This document shows, piece by piece, positions 10,187 through 22,076 of a DNA stretch of 64,000 bases (the stretch's first letter is position 1; the number at the start of each line of letters is the position of its first letter). Made by a program: the position numbers and the translations under genes. Source of the DNA: Sorghum bicolor (lineage: Eukaryota > Streptophyta > Magnoliopsida > Poales > Poaceae); contig NC_012877.2 in the NCBI RefSeq assembly GCF_000003195.3, positions 15,741,344-15,805,343 on the forward strand, read 5' to 3'. A model generated the notes under the pieces. That model was not told the origin of the DNA, searched no databases, and was given only the letters and a program-made list of their open reading frames with translations.

Positions 10187-11026
10187 GTTTATGCTATATT
10201 AGGCTGCCGGTTGCCACGAAAGTTAGGTGGTTTTTCAGTTGCCCATCTATATGATGAACTTGGATAGGCCTTCAAGTGGTAGTACAACCTATAGTAGGAT
10301 GAACTTTAATAGAGAGCAACCTATAGAGAGAGCAGCAGCGTAATAGTTATGCATTTATAACTAGAATGGACTTTAATCAACCATAACTAACTATACCACA
10401 ATGCAAGATTGTTATTTGCAACAGTGGATTACAAGATTGTTATCTGTTAATGCATCTAATGGTCAAAGAAGATGAAGGCATGACGCTGATGCATGCCTAG
10501 AGCCATGGCCAGCACTGATCAGTCAGCACACATAATACTGACGTAAGATGAGACGTTAAGTTGAACTAAAAAGAAAGAACAAAGCTTTATTTTCTTCATT
10601 TGTATCCCAATACCAAAGAATTATTTCAGCTTGCTTTAATCCTATGACAACTCTAGATTTGTCATGTTTCTTATCTTGGATGGGCATGAGTAAAAACAAA
10701 ATTGTTCCAATGATTATATCTTTGACTAGGATCAGAGATAATTTACTAGTAATTTCATATACCTTTCTCATGTCCCAGCCTAATATAGAAAATATTAAAC
10801 AACTCCAGTAGAGGTGCAAGTTTCATAAGGTTACAGGGCGTGCTTTCTGGACTTAAACATATCGTTTATTTTCCTACTCCAGTAATAACCAGAATATGCA
10901 TTTCAGATTTCTAGTGGAGATATTTCATGGCATATATTGTGATAAATTTCATAAAATGCACATATGATAGCATCACTTCTGTGACTTCAGTGAATAATTA
11001 GAAAAAAAAGAACGATTGCTATGCAC

Positions 11027-11117
11027 CTGAATCACATATAGGAATGCCTTCTGCTGATGCAACAATTAGGACATCTGCAAGGGAGACACTCAACCTAAGA
11101 AGCTCCACGCATGACAT
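11027..11117 (-). pseudogene. second possible exon remnant, unidentified
   Basis: A short minus-strand open stretch contains VELLRLSVSLADVLIVASAE and ends at a TTCAG/GTGCAT donor-like site. It lies between the PPR gene and the candidate exon at 9992-10186, but the phases do not join the two directly. It may be part of a PPR 3' UTR, a gene relic or chance. Confidence 0.18.
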
Positions 11118-11541
11118 TCACACCTACAGGAAAATTGTAACATAACTAATTTACATGATATGAACATATTAATTCAAGAATATACAGATGAAAGCTTAAC
11201 AAAGTCACAAGGACTTACACAGTTAGTTGATCAGAAAGAACAGTCGAGTTCAATCGAGCTCATTAAAAGCACATAATATGTTCCACATGCACAACTGGCC
11301 GAATTCAGGATATTGTATCACGGCCACAGTGATTGTCCATCAGACTTTATCTGCCCATATACTCTGCCTTCTTAACTTTTAACTGTATGAACCAAATACA
11401 AAACAGTACCAGGTCAAAGAAAATATGCTCACCCTCACCAGTAAGCTGGGTTTTGAATATATAAAATCCTGTATGCTGCTAACTTATCATTTTGTGTCTA
11501 TAGTCAAATCTAGTTATGAGATGCATGAACAAGAGGAATTT

Positions 11542-13509
11542 TCAGCAGACACATGAAACATGAGAAATATAGCCTTCTAACTTTGAGTGAAGGTAAATAT
11601 TCTCCAGTGCAGCATATATATCTTCTGAGTGCGCATGTGAAACATCTGCTGCCAAAAACTCATGAAATTTCCCATCCACTTCGATAGAACTACATCCAGG
11701 ATTCTTCTTTACTCCTCTATCTCTCATCACTGTTCTTATCATCTTCACCTGGCCCCATTTGCTTTTACTTGCATATATTTGGCTCATAAGTACATAGATT
11801 CCACTGTCTGAAGGATCCAGCCCTACCAGCTTATCCGCTGCACATTTGCCAATCTCTACATTACCATGCATTCTGCAAGCGTTTAAAAGAGCACCCCAAC
11901 CGGCCTCGTCAGCTCCTACTGGCATACTCCTTGCAACTTCAAACGCCTCTTCAAGAAGCCCAACTTTACCCAAAAGGTCGATCATGCATGCATAATGTTC
12001 AGCCCTGGGTTCAATCCCATACACTATCTTCATCTCTTTGAAATGGTACCGTCCTTCTGAAACTAAACCACTGTGACTGCACGCAGAAAGTACCCCAATA
12101 TATGTGATCTCATCAGGGAAAATACCAATTGCTTTGAATTTTTGAAAGAGATGAAGGGCTTCTTCAGACTGACCATGCAAAGCATGGGCCACGATCATTG
12201 TGTTCCAACTTACTACATTCTTGTCCTCCATATTCCTAAATAACCTTGATGCTGCACCCACATCTCCACATTTCGCAAACATATCAATGAATGCATTGCT
12301 TAGATTGACTGTAAGCTCAACCTTATGACTGACAATGTAAGCGTCATATAAGCATCTACCAACATCCAAGCAACCCAGCTGAGCACATGCTGACAGAACA
12401 CTCACAAGTGTAGCATCAATTGGCTCCACACCTGCTGCGATCATGTCATTGAATATCCTCATGGCTTCCTCTGGCAGATTTGCCTGTGAATAAGCTGCGA
12501 CCATGCAACTCCAAGAAACTGCATTCCTATTAGGAATTTCCTTGAAAAGCTTCCCTGCATTCTCCAAATCACCACACTTGGCATAGGCACTCACCATGCT
12601 CGTCCAAGAGTACACGTCCTTGATGGGCATCCCATCAAAAATTTCCTTCGCTGAGGCCACACACCCACACTTCCCAAACATATCGACAAGTGCATTCTCC
12701 AAGTTAACGCTCATGCGGACACCACTCTCCACAACACACTGATGCACCATCCTTCCCAACCCCAGCAGCCCAATTTGACCAGCTGCTGAGGCTGCAGCGA
12801 CCAGAGTCACCTCGTTAGGCCACCCACCCCCAGCAACCACCATCCTGCAGAATACCCGCCAGGCCTCATCAGGCAAGCCACCGCGCGCGTACCCGTCCAC
12901 CAGCGTTGTCCACGAGACCACGTCCCTGTCAGCCATTTCGTCGAACAGCTTCCGCGCGTCGGGTAATGACATGCTGCTAGCGTACATGTGCACCAGCGCG
13001 TTCCCCACGAGCACGCTCTGGCCAATGAATCCTCGCTTGAAGGCGACGCAGTGGATGGCCTCGGCGGGGGAGGAGGAAGTGGTGGCGGCTTTAACTGCGA
13101 AGACGATGGTGCGCGCGTCGGCGGGGAGGCGATCGCGGAGCACTCGGCGGAAGAGGGCGAGCGCGTGGGCGGGCTTTCCGGCGCGGAGGAAGCCGCGCAT
13201 CATGGTGGCGAGCATGTAGGCGTTGGGCCCCTCGGCGCATTGGGCGAGGACGGCGGCGGCGTGGGCGAGGCGCGGCGGATCGGAGAGCGCGCAGAAGGCA
13301 AGAAGGCGGGAGGCCGGGAAGCGGTGCGCGGCGAGGCCGGAGACCGTGAGCAGCGCCTGGAGCTGGAGGAGGCGGCGGAAGGAGGCGCAGGACTCGAGGA
13401 GGGATAGCAGCGGGTGGGTCACCACAAGGTTGCGGTTTGTGTTCCACCCCGGACGTGGGGGCCGAGGCGCCAACGGCAGAGGGGATGGGAATGGCGGTGG
13501 CGGCGGCAT
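11542..13509 (-). CDS. PLS-class pentatricopeptide repeat protein, E subgroup
   Basis: One uninterrupted 655-codon frame opens at ATG (13509-13507), as is usual for intronless plant PPR genes. The N-terminus is proline- and arginine-rich and could act as an organelle targeting peptide. Tandem P, L and S motifs run from about residue 95 to 540, with repeated signatures such as NALVHMYA, VVSWTTLVDGYA, NALVDMFGKCG and VVSWNTMI. The C-terminus carries an E/E+-like block with GWGALLNACRMHGN near residue 545 and NPGCSSIEVDGKFHEF near 610. It then stops about 35 residues later without the DYW deaminase motifs. E-class proteins usually bind RNA in mitochondria or plastids and take part in C-to-U editing, recruiting a deaminase in trans. 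The target site and compartment cannot be read from the sequence. Confidence 0.93.
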   Translation of the reverse strand: MPPPPPFPSPLPLAPRPPRPGWNTNRNLVVTHPLLSLLESCASFRRLLQLQALLTVSGLAAHRFPASRLLAFCALSDPPRLAHAAAVLAQCAEGPNAYMLATMMRGFLRAGKPAHALALFRRVLRDRLPADARTIVFAVKAATTSSSPAEAIHCVAFKRGFIGQSVLVGNALVHMYASSMSLPDARKLFDEMADRDVVSWTTLVDGYARGGLPDEAWRVFCRMVVAGGGWPNEVTLVAAASAAGQIGLLGLGRMVHQCVVESGVRMSVNLENALVDMFGKCGCVASAKEIFDGMPIKDVYSWTSMVSAYAKCGDLENAGKLFKEIPNRNAVSWSCMVAAYSQANLPEEAMRIFNDMIAAGVEPIDATLVSVLSACAQLGCLDVGRCLYDAYIVSHKVELTVNLSNAFIDMFAKCGDVGAASRLFRNMEDKNVVSWNTMIVAHALHGQSEEALHLFQKFKAIGIFPDEITYIGVLSACSHSGLVSEGRYHFKEMKIVYGIEPRAEHYACMIDLLGKVGLLEEAFEVARSMPVGADEAGWGALLNACRMHGNVEIGKCAADKLVGLDPSDSGIYVLMSQIYASKSKWGQVKMIRTVMRDRGVKKNPGCSSIEVDGKFHEFLAADVSHAHSEDIYAALENIYLHSKLEGYISHVSCVC

Positions 13510-13660
13510 CCTCGTTGGAACGCCCGCGCGCGGGGGACGATTCGACGGCCTTGCTAACCAGAGTACTAACCACTAACCAGTGCTCCCTCGTTCACTGTTC
13601 AGAACTTCAAATTTCAAAGGAAGTAACTGATTTTTTAGTTCATCGGGTTTGTGTCTACTA

Positions 13661-13957
13661 GGGCGTGTTTGGAACTTCCAAAGTCAAAAATTTCGTGACA
13701 CTGTAGCTAGAGTCTAAAGATACTAAATTTCGATCAAATTGTGCAATTTGTTTTTAATTTTGTTTATATTTAATACTCTATACATACGTCTAAATACTCG
13801 TCACATCGAATCTTGCAAACTAAACTAATTACACAGTTTTCTGTAAATCGTAAGATGAAACTTTTGACCTTAATCTATGATTGCACAATATTTGCCACAA
13901 ACAAATGAAAGTGCTACAGCAGCGAAAACCAAAAAAAATTAACATCTAAACAAGGCC
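13661..13957. mobile_element. composite of two diverged GGCC-type MITEs
   Basis: It begins GGGCGTGTTTGGAAC, with a reverse-oriented half (GTGACACTGTAGC). From about 13800 a forward-oriented half (GTCACATCGAATCTTG) follows and ends ATCTAAACAAGGCC. The two partial copies are fused, and it lies within about 150 bp of the PPR start codon. Confidence 0.6.
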
Positions 13958-14007
13958 TTTGTTTGGTTCTAAACGGTAATGAAAATATTTTCACCAACTC
14001 TCGCGTC

Positions 14008-14302
14008 CTCAGACTATCTCCAAAAATTGTTACCCAAAATACAATACTCATTTGTCCTTTGGGTAGTGCTACAGGTAAAAAGTTCCATACCTATTTTTAG
14101 TCTTCTCCAACAACAAGACCTAAAAGACAACACTCTCTGCAAATAGGTCTCAAGGAGAGAGGATATCCAAATTTGGGTTATGCCTCTCCTAATATCCAAA
14201 ATAGGTCTTATGTATAGGTATTCTGTTGGAGGCTATAGATATTGTATTGAAGACCTATTTTAGATTTGGATTCTCAAATAGGTCTGCTATTGGAGAGACA
14301 CC
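14008..14302. mobile_element. probable MITE with TATCTCCAA/TTGGAGA ends
   Basis: ACTATCTCCAAAAATTG at the left is complementary in part to CTATTGGAGAGACAC at the right. AATAGGTCTT words recur in inverted orientation inside (CCAAAATAGGTCTT versus AAGACCTATTTTAG). Boundaries are approximate. Confidence 0.4.
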
Positions 14303-14508
14303 GAGGGCCTTTTGTTCTCTACAGCTCTTGCACGCCCACGTGAAGGGGCGAAGAAGAGACGAGAATGAGGGGCATCCCGTTCCACTCGATCCGGAGCGGG
14401 CTCAAACAAACACCCAACAAACGCAACTTGTTACCCACGTAATCATTACATTTCTGCTAACCAAACGCTATGTTAATTTTAAGACACGTAGAGAGTTAGT
14501 CATCACAC

Positions 14509-14729
14509 TAAGGTCTAATTTAGATCTAATTTTTTTTTTGAATTTTGACATTGTAATATTTTCGTTTGTATTTAGTAGTTCAATCATATATTAACTAGGC
14601 TAAAAAGATTCGTCTTAATTAGTTATTTTTTTAATCTATATTTATTGCTCTATGCATATGCCGTAAGATTCGATGTGACGGAGAATCTTGAAAAGTTTTT
14701 GGATTTTGAAATGAAATAAACAAAACCTA
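14509..14729 (-). mobile_element. GGCC-type MITE, diverged copy
   Basis: Reverse-oriented family landmarks are ATATTAACTAGGC, AAAGATTCGTC, AAGATTCGATGTGACGG and CTTGAAAAGTTTTTGG. The terminal sequences have decayed (AAGGTCTAATTTAG, ATAAACAAAACC). Confidence 0.6.
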
Positions 14730-14795
14730 AGAGAGTCTTATCTTCATAAAACTCATTTCTCTCTCTTTATTAAAATAGTGTTATGTCATCAAAAA

Positions 14796-15052
14796 TACCT
14801 TTTCTGTATAGGATTTAGAAGTCGTTTATGACAGCGACACGGTCTCCAAAATATAATCTTGACCTTTTATTTTTATAAAAAAATTTAAGAAAAATGATAT
14901 ATGTATACTTTTATAAAAGTATTTTTCAAGACAAAACTATTCATATAATTTTCACATTTCAAAGCTTATTTAAAGTTATTGATGATTTATATTTTTAATG
15001 TTTTATCCAAGCCTTGTCCAAAATGACTTTTAAATCCTATGTGGAGGGAGTA
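14796..15052. mobile_element. Stowaway-like MITE
   Basis: Read from the right it starts TACTCCCTCCACATAGG, the usual Stowaway start after a TA target. The left end has the matching TATAGGATTTAGAAGTC. Inner inverted words (TTTTATAAAAGTAT, AATATAATCTTGACC) fill about 250 bp of AT-rich sequence. Confidence 0.65.
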
Positions 15053-15064
15053 CATATGTGATAG

Positions 15065-15265
15065 CACTTACAATGCAGACTTTATCATAGAGTCTAAATT
15101 TATTTATTACCTCGAATAATGTGGACTTAGAGTCTAAATAAGACTTGGAGTCTTATTTTTTTCTACCTCTTTCTTCAATAAATATGCTGCCACATCAGCA
15201 AAATTTTATAAATAATATATAATTAATTGTCTTGGACTCTGTGATAGAGTCTTGCATTGTGAGTG
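15065..15265. mobile_element. 201-bp MITE with CACTTACAATGCA ends
   Basis: The left end CACTTACAATGCAGACT is mirrored by TCTTGCATTGTGAGTG at the right, and inner ATCATAGAGTC pairs with GACTCTGTGATAGAGTC. The interior has a second inverted pair (GAGTCTAAAT / GACTTGGAGTC). No coding sequence. Confidence 0.65.
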
Positions 15266-16927
15266 TATTAAATTCAAATAAAACTTCTACTGACCTTAGC
15301 GATGCTATTGGTTTTTGAATTAAATTAGTTCTCTCGTATGGACCTCTATCCATAATAATTGACAACGTATGTACCTAAAATTAATTACATAATTGATCTA
15401 TTCCCGTGCGCATGATCTAGATAAGGCAATGTTTTGTGAGACCATATATGTATATGAAAACCGTCTGATTTTGGTATCATCTATCAAGATTAGGGGGTCT
15501 ATGTGAGAGAATTATACCCTAGGTCCACAGTTTTATTCTAGTTTCATCAAAATATATTCAAGATATTATCTAAATATGCACTATATTCTAGAGTTTTTGA
15601 TGGAAACGAGCAGCACCGTCTCAACAATTTGTAGGACCCTTGTGCGAGCAAGACACTAAGGGCCCGCTGACCTAATGTTACAGCATGACGATTGAAATAT
15701 ATAGTACTATTATATAAGAGATAACTTGCAGCATCTAATATGTCAAAAAATATTAGAATTAGAATTTAGAAAATTAGATCCCTACAACTGATAACTAAAC
15801 TGGATATGCAAATCTGCAACTGCAATCACTTACCATTGGCCACATTCACAGAGTCGCGGAGTGTCGAACTAAACTGAAAACTGATAATTGATCGGAGACA
15901 CGGAGCAACACTGCAACAGACAAGACAGGCAGAGGCAAGATTCAGTTCAATTGAGGCTTTAGGCCTTCCAGGGAGACAAGGATTTAGGGGATGCTGGACC
16001 CCAGAAGTCCAGAACCTGCTGAGTAGAGTACTCGAGTGCAAACCTAACTGCAGGGCTGCGGCACACCGATGAGGTCAGCCCTGCCACCCTCAAACCGTGA
16101 TCACCTAATCGGTGATTCCCGCAAGGTCGTGAAATATGTTGTCCCCACAAAGGAAGTCGATATCGCAAATAGGAAGGGTCATGGCCAGGGATATGAAACG
16201 AGAGCAGTAGATGGATCGTATGAGCCTCAATACACGTAGTATAGAGGGGTATACTCATGGGCGCTCAACGCCATGGGCCCTCGGCCCTCACACTCTCTGC
16301 ACCCCCCTATGAGACGGGTCTGGAAACAAGAGTCACTTCTACCAAAATCAGCATTTTCGAAATCTAAAGGTCAAATACAAGCAAAATAAGTTTGAGTTTA
16401 TGGTGGGATCTAAGAACCATGGTGGGGTTGCGCTCTAGATGTGTGTTTTAAGTGGCGAAGTTCTCCAAAATAGGTCCTTCTGAACCTCATTGACTTAAGA
16501 TCATCTTAAGGAATAGGTTCGTCATAACAGCTATACAATCTCTTCAGATTCTTTAGGGTTTGATTGGTTATCTGTATTAGGCTTAGCTTGTATTAGGTAT
16601 TATACCACATAATCTAAGCTAACATAAACACATACAGTGTCTTGATTTTGATTGTTTTGCATAAGTAAGATGCATTTGGTAAAATTATTTTTGTTCGTTT
16701 ATATCTAATTGCATATAGTCAACATGTATGTTCTATTAGATCTCATTTTTCTAATAAAACGTGAAAATATTTTATTTTTGTATCCATCCTCTTGTAGATA
16801 TGTATTGTTTAATAAAAAAAATCTAAACATACTAGCTAATGCTTTATTGGCCTGTTTATTTTACATTGTGAAAGCTTGCATAAAAACCCACTGCATAAAA
16901 CTATAAAAAGGCTATGTAAACGACTAA
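15266..16927. other. intergenic, no gene supported
   Basis: Short frames at 15826-16258 (minus) have no recognisable domain. 16555-16900 is AT-rich with MITE-like inverted words but no clear ends. Confidence 0.45.
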
Positions 16928-17084
16928 GGCCCTATTTGAATTACTTAGCTAGTTTTGTTCAGCCAGTGAAATAATTATTAGTTGATATTCAGCTGACAAT
17001 TAGCTAAAATATTAGCTTGATCTGTTTGGATTCATTGAAATAATTATTAGCAGCTAATTATTATCTGCTAGATGCAAACGGGCC
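16928..17084. mobile_element. 157-bp MITE-like inverted repeat
   Basis: GGCCCTATTTGAATT at the left is mirrored by GATGCAAACGGGCC at the right. The inner TAATTATTAG words recur, with GCAGCTAATTATTA near the right end. It lies about 370 bp upstream of the HIT gene start codon. No confident target duplication. Confidence 0.5.
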
Positions 17085-17451
17085 AATGAGACCTTAAACA
17101 ACTTACACCTCGGTCCCACTTGTCTGGAGTTAACACTCGAGTCTGTTACGCTGATCCGGGCCCGATCACCATCGGCGTCCACGCACACCGTCACGTGGGC
17201 CCATCGGTGACTCTACCCCACATAGCAGGGACACAAAACTCAGGGGTCCCACCTCTCCGGATAAAACGCAGCGACCACACAAGCAAGTGACCACCACAGT
17301 CGACAACGGCATTACCCTCTCTCTCTCATCTCATCTTCCCACTCCTCCCATTTGTCCTCTTCCTCTCCCTCCCACTCCACGCCACCGTGCCCGAACTCCA
17401 AAGCCCCGCGCCGCGCCGCCCGCCGCCAGCTACCACCCCCTCCTCACCCAG

Positions 17452-20400
17452 ATGCCGCGGCCGTCGGGATCACCGGAGCGGCGCCTCGCCGTGCTCCTGT
17501 CCCACTTCCACCCGTGGTGCCAACCTTCGCGCACCATCCCCGGCGTCGTCGCCAGCGCCGAGTGCCTCGGGACCGCAGCCGCGGCGGAGGCCGAGACGGA
17601 GGGGAGCCTCTCCACGTGGCCCTGCGCAGGAGGAGAGAAGGGGGAGTCCTCGGGTGGCGGGGACTGCGTGTTCTGCAACATCGTCGCGGGCACCGCGCAG
17701 GCCTTCAAGGTTAGTTTGCTGCGCGCTGCCGCCGCCCGCTCCCAGCTTATTCAACCATTCTGCGTGTAATCGCGTCGCTACACGAGGCGTTCTCTACTTG
17801 TCTCCAGCACTTTCGTGGACTTTGGGTTTAGATATTTGCTCTCGTGATGGCTTCGTGTGTCAGTTGTTGATGAACTTGTTGCCTGTTTATTGATGAAATC
17901 GGATGGTTGTGTGCTGCATTTTGCAGCTCTACGAGGATGATATGTGTTTGTGCATCCTGGATACTAAACCTCTAACAAGCGGGTAAGGGTTTAATGCTCT
18001 TCTCACTTGTCAGCTCTATCATTACTTCGGTTTGCACATTGGTGTGCTTAATAATTTTGTTCAGTTACATGAGTTTGTCAACCACGATTAAAACCACATA
18101 GAGATAGCGACTTGTGTGAAACGTGAATTTTCACTGGTAACATGCAGTTTTTGTTATTTGTGTGCATCAAGTTTGTGTTGCTTTGTTTGCTATGTTCGAT
18201 TAATGTGAATTGGCAAAGAATGTCTGAAATAACCTCTACTAAAAGTCAGTATGTTGGGCACGCTGAACTGCTGAAGGAGAAGTTGAGATGGTTTGCTTGA
18301 TACAAGGGTAATCTAGACTTTTTGTTTGTGCAATTGACTTTAAATAGCATTCAATATGCCGTCAGATATTCAAGTTTTTGCACTAGAAGGAATGGATGAC
18401 AATGACATAATTAATGCCCAATGTGAAAGGAAATATTACTGCTAGAATCTGGACTTGAATGTTTTGATCTTCAGTGTTTGGATACATCACAGATGCCATA
18501 TGTAAACCAACCTTTTCTGCCCTTGAGCTGTAAAATTGTAGAACAGTGAAGAACTGGGAATGACACTATTATCTCTGCTGTCGTTTACTTGTCATCATTC
18601 AAGTATTTTTTTTAAGAAAAATCTAAATGGCACTTCTGGTCTCTCCATTTGACATTGTGATTTATGCACCAGATGGCATGTGTACCTTTTACATCTGTGC
18701 AATTGTTAGTCCTGTAGATTACCTCTTTTATGAAGCTAGAATTTGCAGTGCTGAGTTCCTTTGAGTGCCATTATATAGCCTTGTGGTATTATTGATCAGG
18801 CCAGATATGTCCTCAACTACCAGTGGCACACTCTTAAAAAATTGGTAGTTGAGTTGCAGCTCTTTAGGTGTCTAAACTTTTTATATTATCTCATTATCTG
18901 GGCAATAAACATTTCAATGCATTTTGACATCAATTCTACTTTTGGTGACATGTCTTCACTTTGTTGGCTCACTAGTCATCCAGTTGTTGCTGTGCTGTAA
19001 AATACTACCTTCACCCCAGAAAAGATGCAATTCTAGCTTTGGTCAGAGTCAAACTAATTTAAGTTTGACTGAGTATTTAAGACTCAAAACAGGTATATTA
19101 TAAAATATATTCAATAACAAATCTAATAGTACTTATAAAAAATGATAAGCATTGATATCTTTGCATATAAATTTAGTCAAACTTAAGATTGTTTGACTGA
19201 GCACTATTCTAGAATTGCAGCCTTTTTGGGATGAAAGGAGTATCACCTATTATACGTTATTTATAGCGAAATTAAGGAAGTATCTGTACATTTGAACTGA
19301 ATAGCATAGAGAAGCGTATCTAGAGGTTGAACTGGGTTTATTCTTGACTACAAAAATGCACCTGTTTAGTAGTGATATTCAACATGAACAATTTTTTGGT
19401 TGGTGAAGCTCTATTAGTTAACAGTGTTCATTTCCTATTCTGTAAGAGCTTAAGGACATGCAGTATATTTTTGTGGTACTGATGCACATATCAGTTTACT
19501 ACTCAATAATTTGTTAACTGAACCATATATTGCTCTTATTTGGTCTTAGCTCATGTGCTTAGTGCATTGTTGTTATGCCATTTGTAACATCATCGCATGT
19601 TAATGCATTTTACCCTCAATTAATGTTCTTTGTTTTCTGTTTCCTCTGTAGGCATTCCCTTATCATTCCAAAAAGCCATTATCCATCACTGCAAACAACA
19701 CCACCAACTGTAAGTTTCGTTATCGGAAAAACACAGAAGAGCTTGATATTTATGTGGTTGATTGGATAAGCAATTGTTTGGTTACAACATGTTATTTATA
19801 TTTCTTTCTGTTTCTGCTCTGGGCAGTCAATTATCACCGTATGGCTCCAGTTTTACTTTTTTTTCCCCGGATTGGGACACGGCCATTATAAAGGCCCCCT
19901 TTGGAAATCGGGAACTTTTCCTGTTTCCTTCATTTTCCTGTGAAAATGGCCCGATTCATGTATGACTCATGTGAAATTCTTGCGTCCCAAAAGAGGTCTA
20001 AATAAAAAAATAAATTCTATACTGTTTCACATTGCTATATCTAAAAACTATCTTGTGCTTTTATGGCTCTGTGAAGATATTTCCTTTTGTTCATCAGTTC
20101 CTGAAGATTCATAGTAATACTTATCTTTGATAAACAATATCTCCATAGTATGTATGCATTTATAATTCATTAGATTATGTGTTGCTTATTTTACTTCAGG
20201 ACTGCATTATAGGGAAGTCCTGTAGATTAACCTTTGATTTTTTAAATTCAGGTACTAGCCGCTATCTGCTCTAAATTGCCACTCCTGGGTACTGCAATCA
20301 TGAAGGCTACTCAATGTGGTAGGTAAATCATAACTTACAGGCTTCTTGTTTTGCACCCTGTAAATTTATTTGGATAATTAGCTAGTGTTAACACTATCCT

Positions 20401-22076
20401 CTGATAAGACCGTTTGCTTGTGTAAGCTACACATAACTGATAGTAACAACATCCTATAAGTATTACTTTTGTATTTGTGTTCCATTTTCTCATGTACTGT
20501 GATTATTCTTCTGTACAAGACAACTTTGTTTTGGTTACATTTATCTCAATGCTATCCTTTTTAGTTTGAATTGGTTAGTCATTTAACTCAATATATGGTA
20601 TGAGGCCCATAGATCTTGAGTTTGAATCCTTGCTAGCGCAATAAAAGAATCATCGTTTGCTTCTATTACACTTCACAATCAGCTTAGCTTTTAGGTTGAA
20701 CTGCATGTAACAGTAAAACGTTTACTGGTATATATTCTGCTACTTCTGCAGCTTCACTAATCAGCATAGGGTTTTCTGCTCTATTGATGTTCATGGGGTA
20801 TTTCTTTTAGCGTATGATCGCATTGACATTTTTTTTTTCACACAAGAAAATTATTCTCATTCTTTTGTGCATTGGACAACATTAGGTTTGAGTGTCTGAG
20901 AGTCTGGAAACACAAAAGAACTTCTGTTCACTACATCTTTTTTGGTCTTCTCTTGTAGTACTTTCAGGCAAATGAACAACCACGGAAAATATTCTATACC
21001 CTAGAAATGTGAATACATATGCCGTTTAAGTAACTTATATATTATTTCTTCATTGGTAGCTTTGTTGACCCTGCTCAGAACATGAGAATTTTTTTTTCTT
21101 ATATTGGTTTGCATTGGGTTAATCACAGCCTGGTGTATCTGGGGTTCTTAAGAATGCATAACAAAGCATTTGCCAGTGTTCACCTAGACGTTCTAAATGG
21201 CCTAGTCAGGCACCCATCATTTAGCCAATTGCTTGGACTAAATAGCTGTGTAATCAACCTATGTGAACATGAATTTACAGGCTGTGTAATCTGCCTAAAT
21301 GGCATATAGGCAAAAATGGCATTTGGGTAGCAAAAAGACAAGTTAGGGTTCTTTTGGGCATTCACCTCAATGTATTTTTTGGAAGCAGTAATGAAGCATG
21401 CCGTTGGTGTGCTGTTTGCACTGATACTGATAAGTGGTGTTAAAAATTTACCTGTTCATAGCAGTAATCTTGTTAACTTTGCAATTTTGTTCCCAGTTCC
21501 GCACTGTGCATCTAGTGTGCTGTTATTGTATTCCATTCTTTACTTTATATTTTATAATCGTGTAAAAGTTTGAGTTATGGAACTCATCTATGCCATCTCA
21601 TATTATGTGTAGTTACCTACTTTAGGTGACCATATTACTTCAGTTTTCCCTAATAGTATCTTTGTTATGCAGATGCATTCAATGTGCTAATTAACAATGG
21701 AGAAAAGGCAGGACAGGTTATTTTTCATGTGAGTAATATGACATGCTGTTTTTCACTACTTGACTTTGAAGAAATACCATGTTACTATTATCTGTGCTGT
21801 CTGTACCAAGTTTTTCTAATAGAGGTTTCATTGCAGACTCATGTACACATCATTCCACGTAGCAAAGATGATAACCTGTGGTCTTCAGAGGTAAATGAAA
21901 ATTCGCTTATGTCTCCTTTCATGCTCAATTAATTTTCTCTCGTAATTTTTATTGATATACTGGAATTGTGAACATTTGCGCAGACCTACTCTAGGAACCC
22001 TATTTCGCATGGCCAGGAAACTAAGCTTCTTGTTAGCAGCATCAAGGAAATAATCTCTTCTTCCCCCAAAGACTAG
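17452..22076 (+). CDS. HIT-family protein, HINT4-like (7 exons)
   Basis: The exons are 17452-17709, 17927-17982, 19652-19709, 20252-20318, 21673-21728, 21837-21890 and 21984-22073 plus stop TAG; all introns are GT-AG. They join in frame to 213 residues. An N-terminal region of about 70 residues is GC-rich and of unknown role. The HIT fold follows, starting CVFCNIVAG, with GHSLIIPKSH in the middle and the catalytic histidine triad HTHVHIIP near residue 167, built across the exon 5/6 junction. Plant HINT4 proteins are reported to hydrolyse and phosphorolyse adenosine 5'-phosphosulfate; applying that here is inference. An upstream in-frame GTG at 17287 is not needed; the first ATG is 17452. The second intron carries a Stowaway element. 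Confidence 0.9.
19003..19242. mobile_element. Stowaway MITE in intron 2 of the HINT4-like gene
   Basis: The left end TACTACCTTCACCCCAG runs into AGATGCAATTCTAG. The right end, read in reverse, is TACTCCTTTCATCCC running into GGCTGCAATTCTAG, so the TA target and long inverted repeats are clear. The element is about 240 bp with no coding sequence and is removed with the intron. Confidence 0.85.

Noticed and set aside
12971..13576. Long frames on the plus strand and other minus frames over the PPR N-terminus
   Set aside because: They are shadows of the GC-rich coding sequence; the translations are Arg/Gly/Ala-rich without domains.
17287..17451. Apparent upstream extension of the HINT4-like frame
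   Set aside because: The first codon is GTG, not ATG, and a good ATG exists at 17452. Plant nuclear genes rarely start at GTG.
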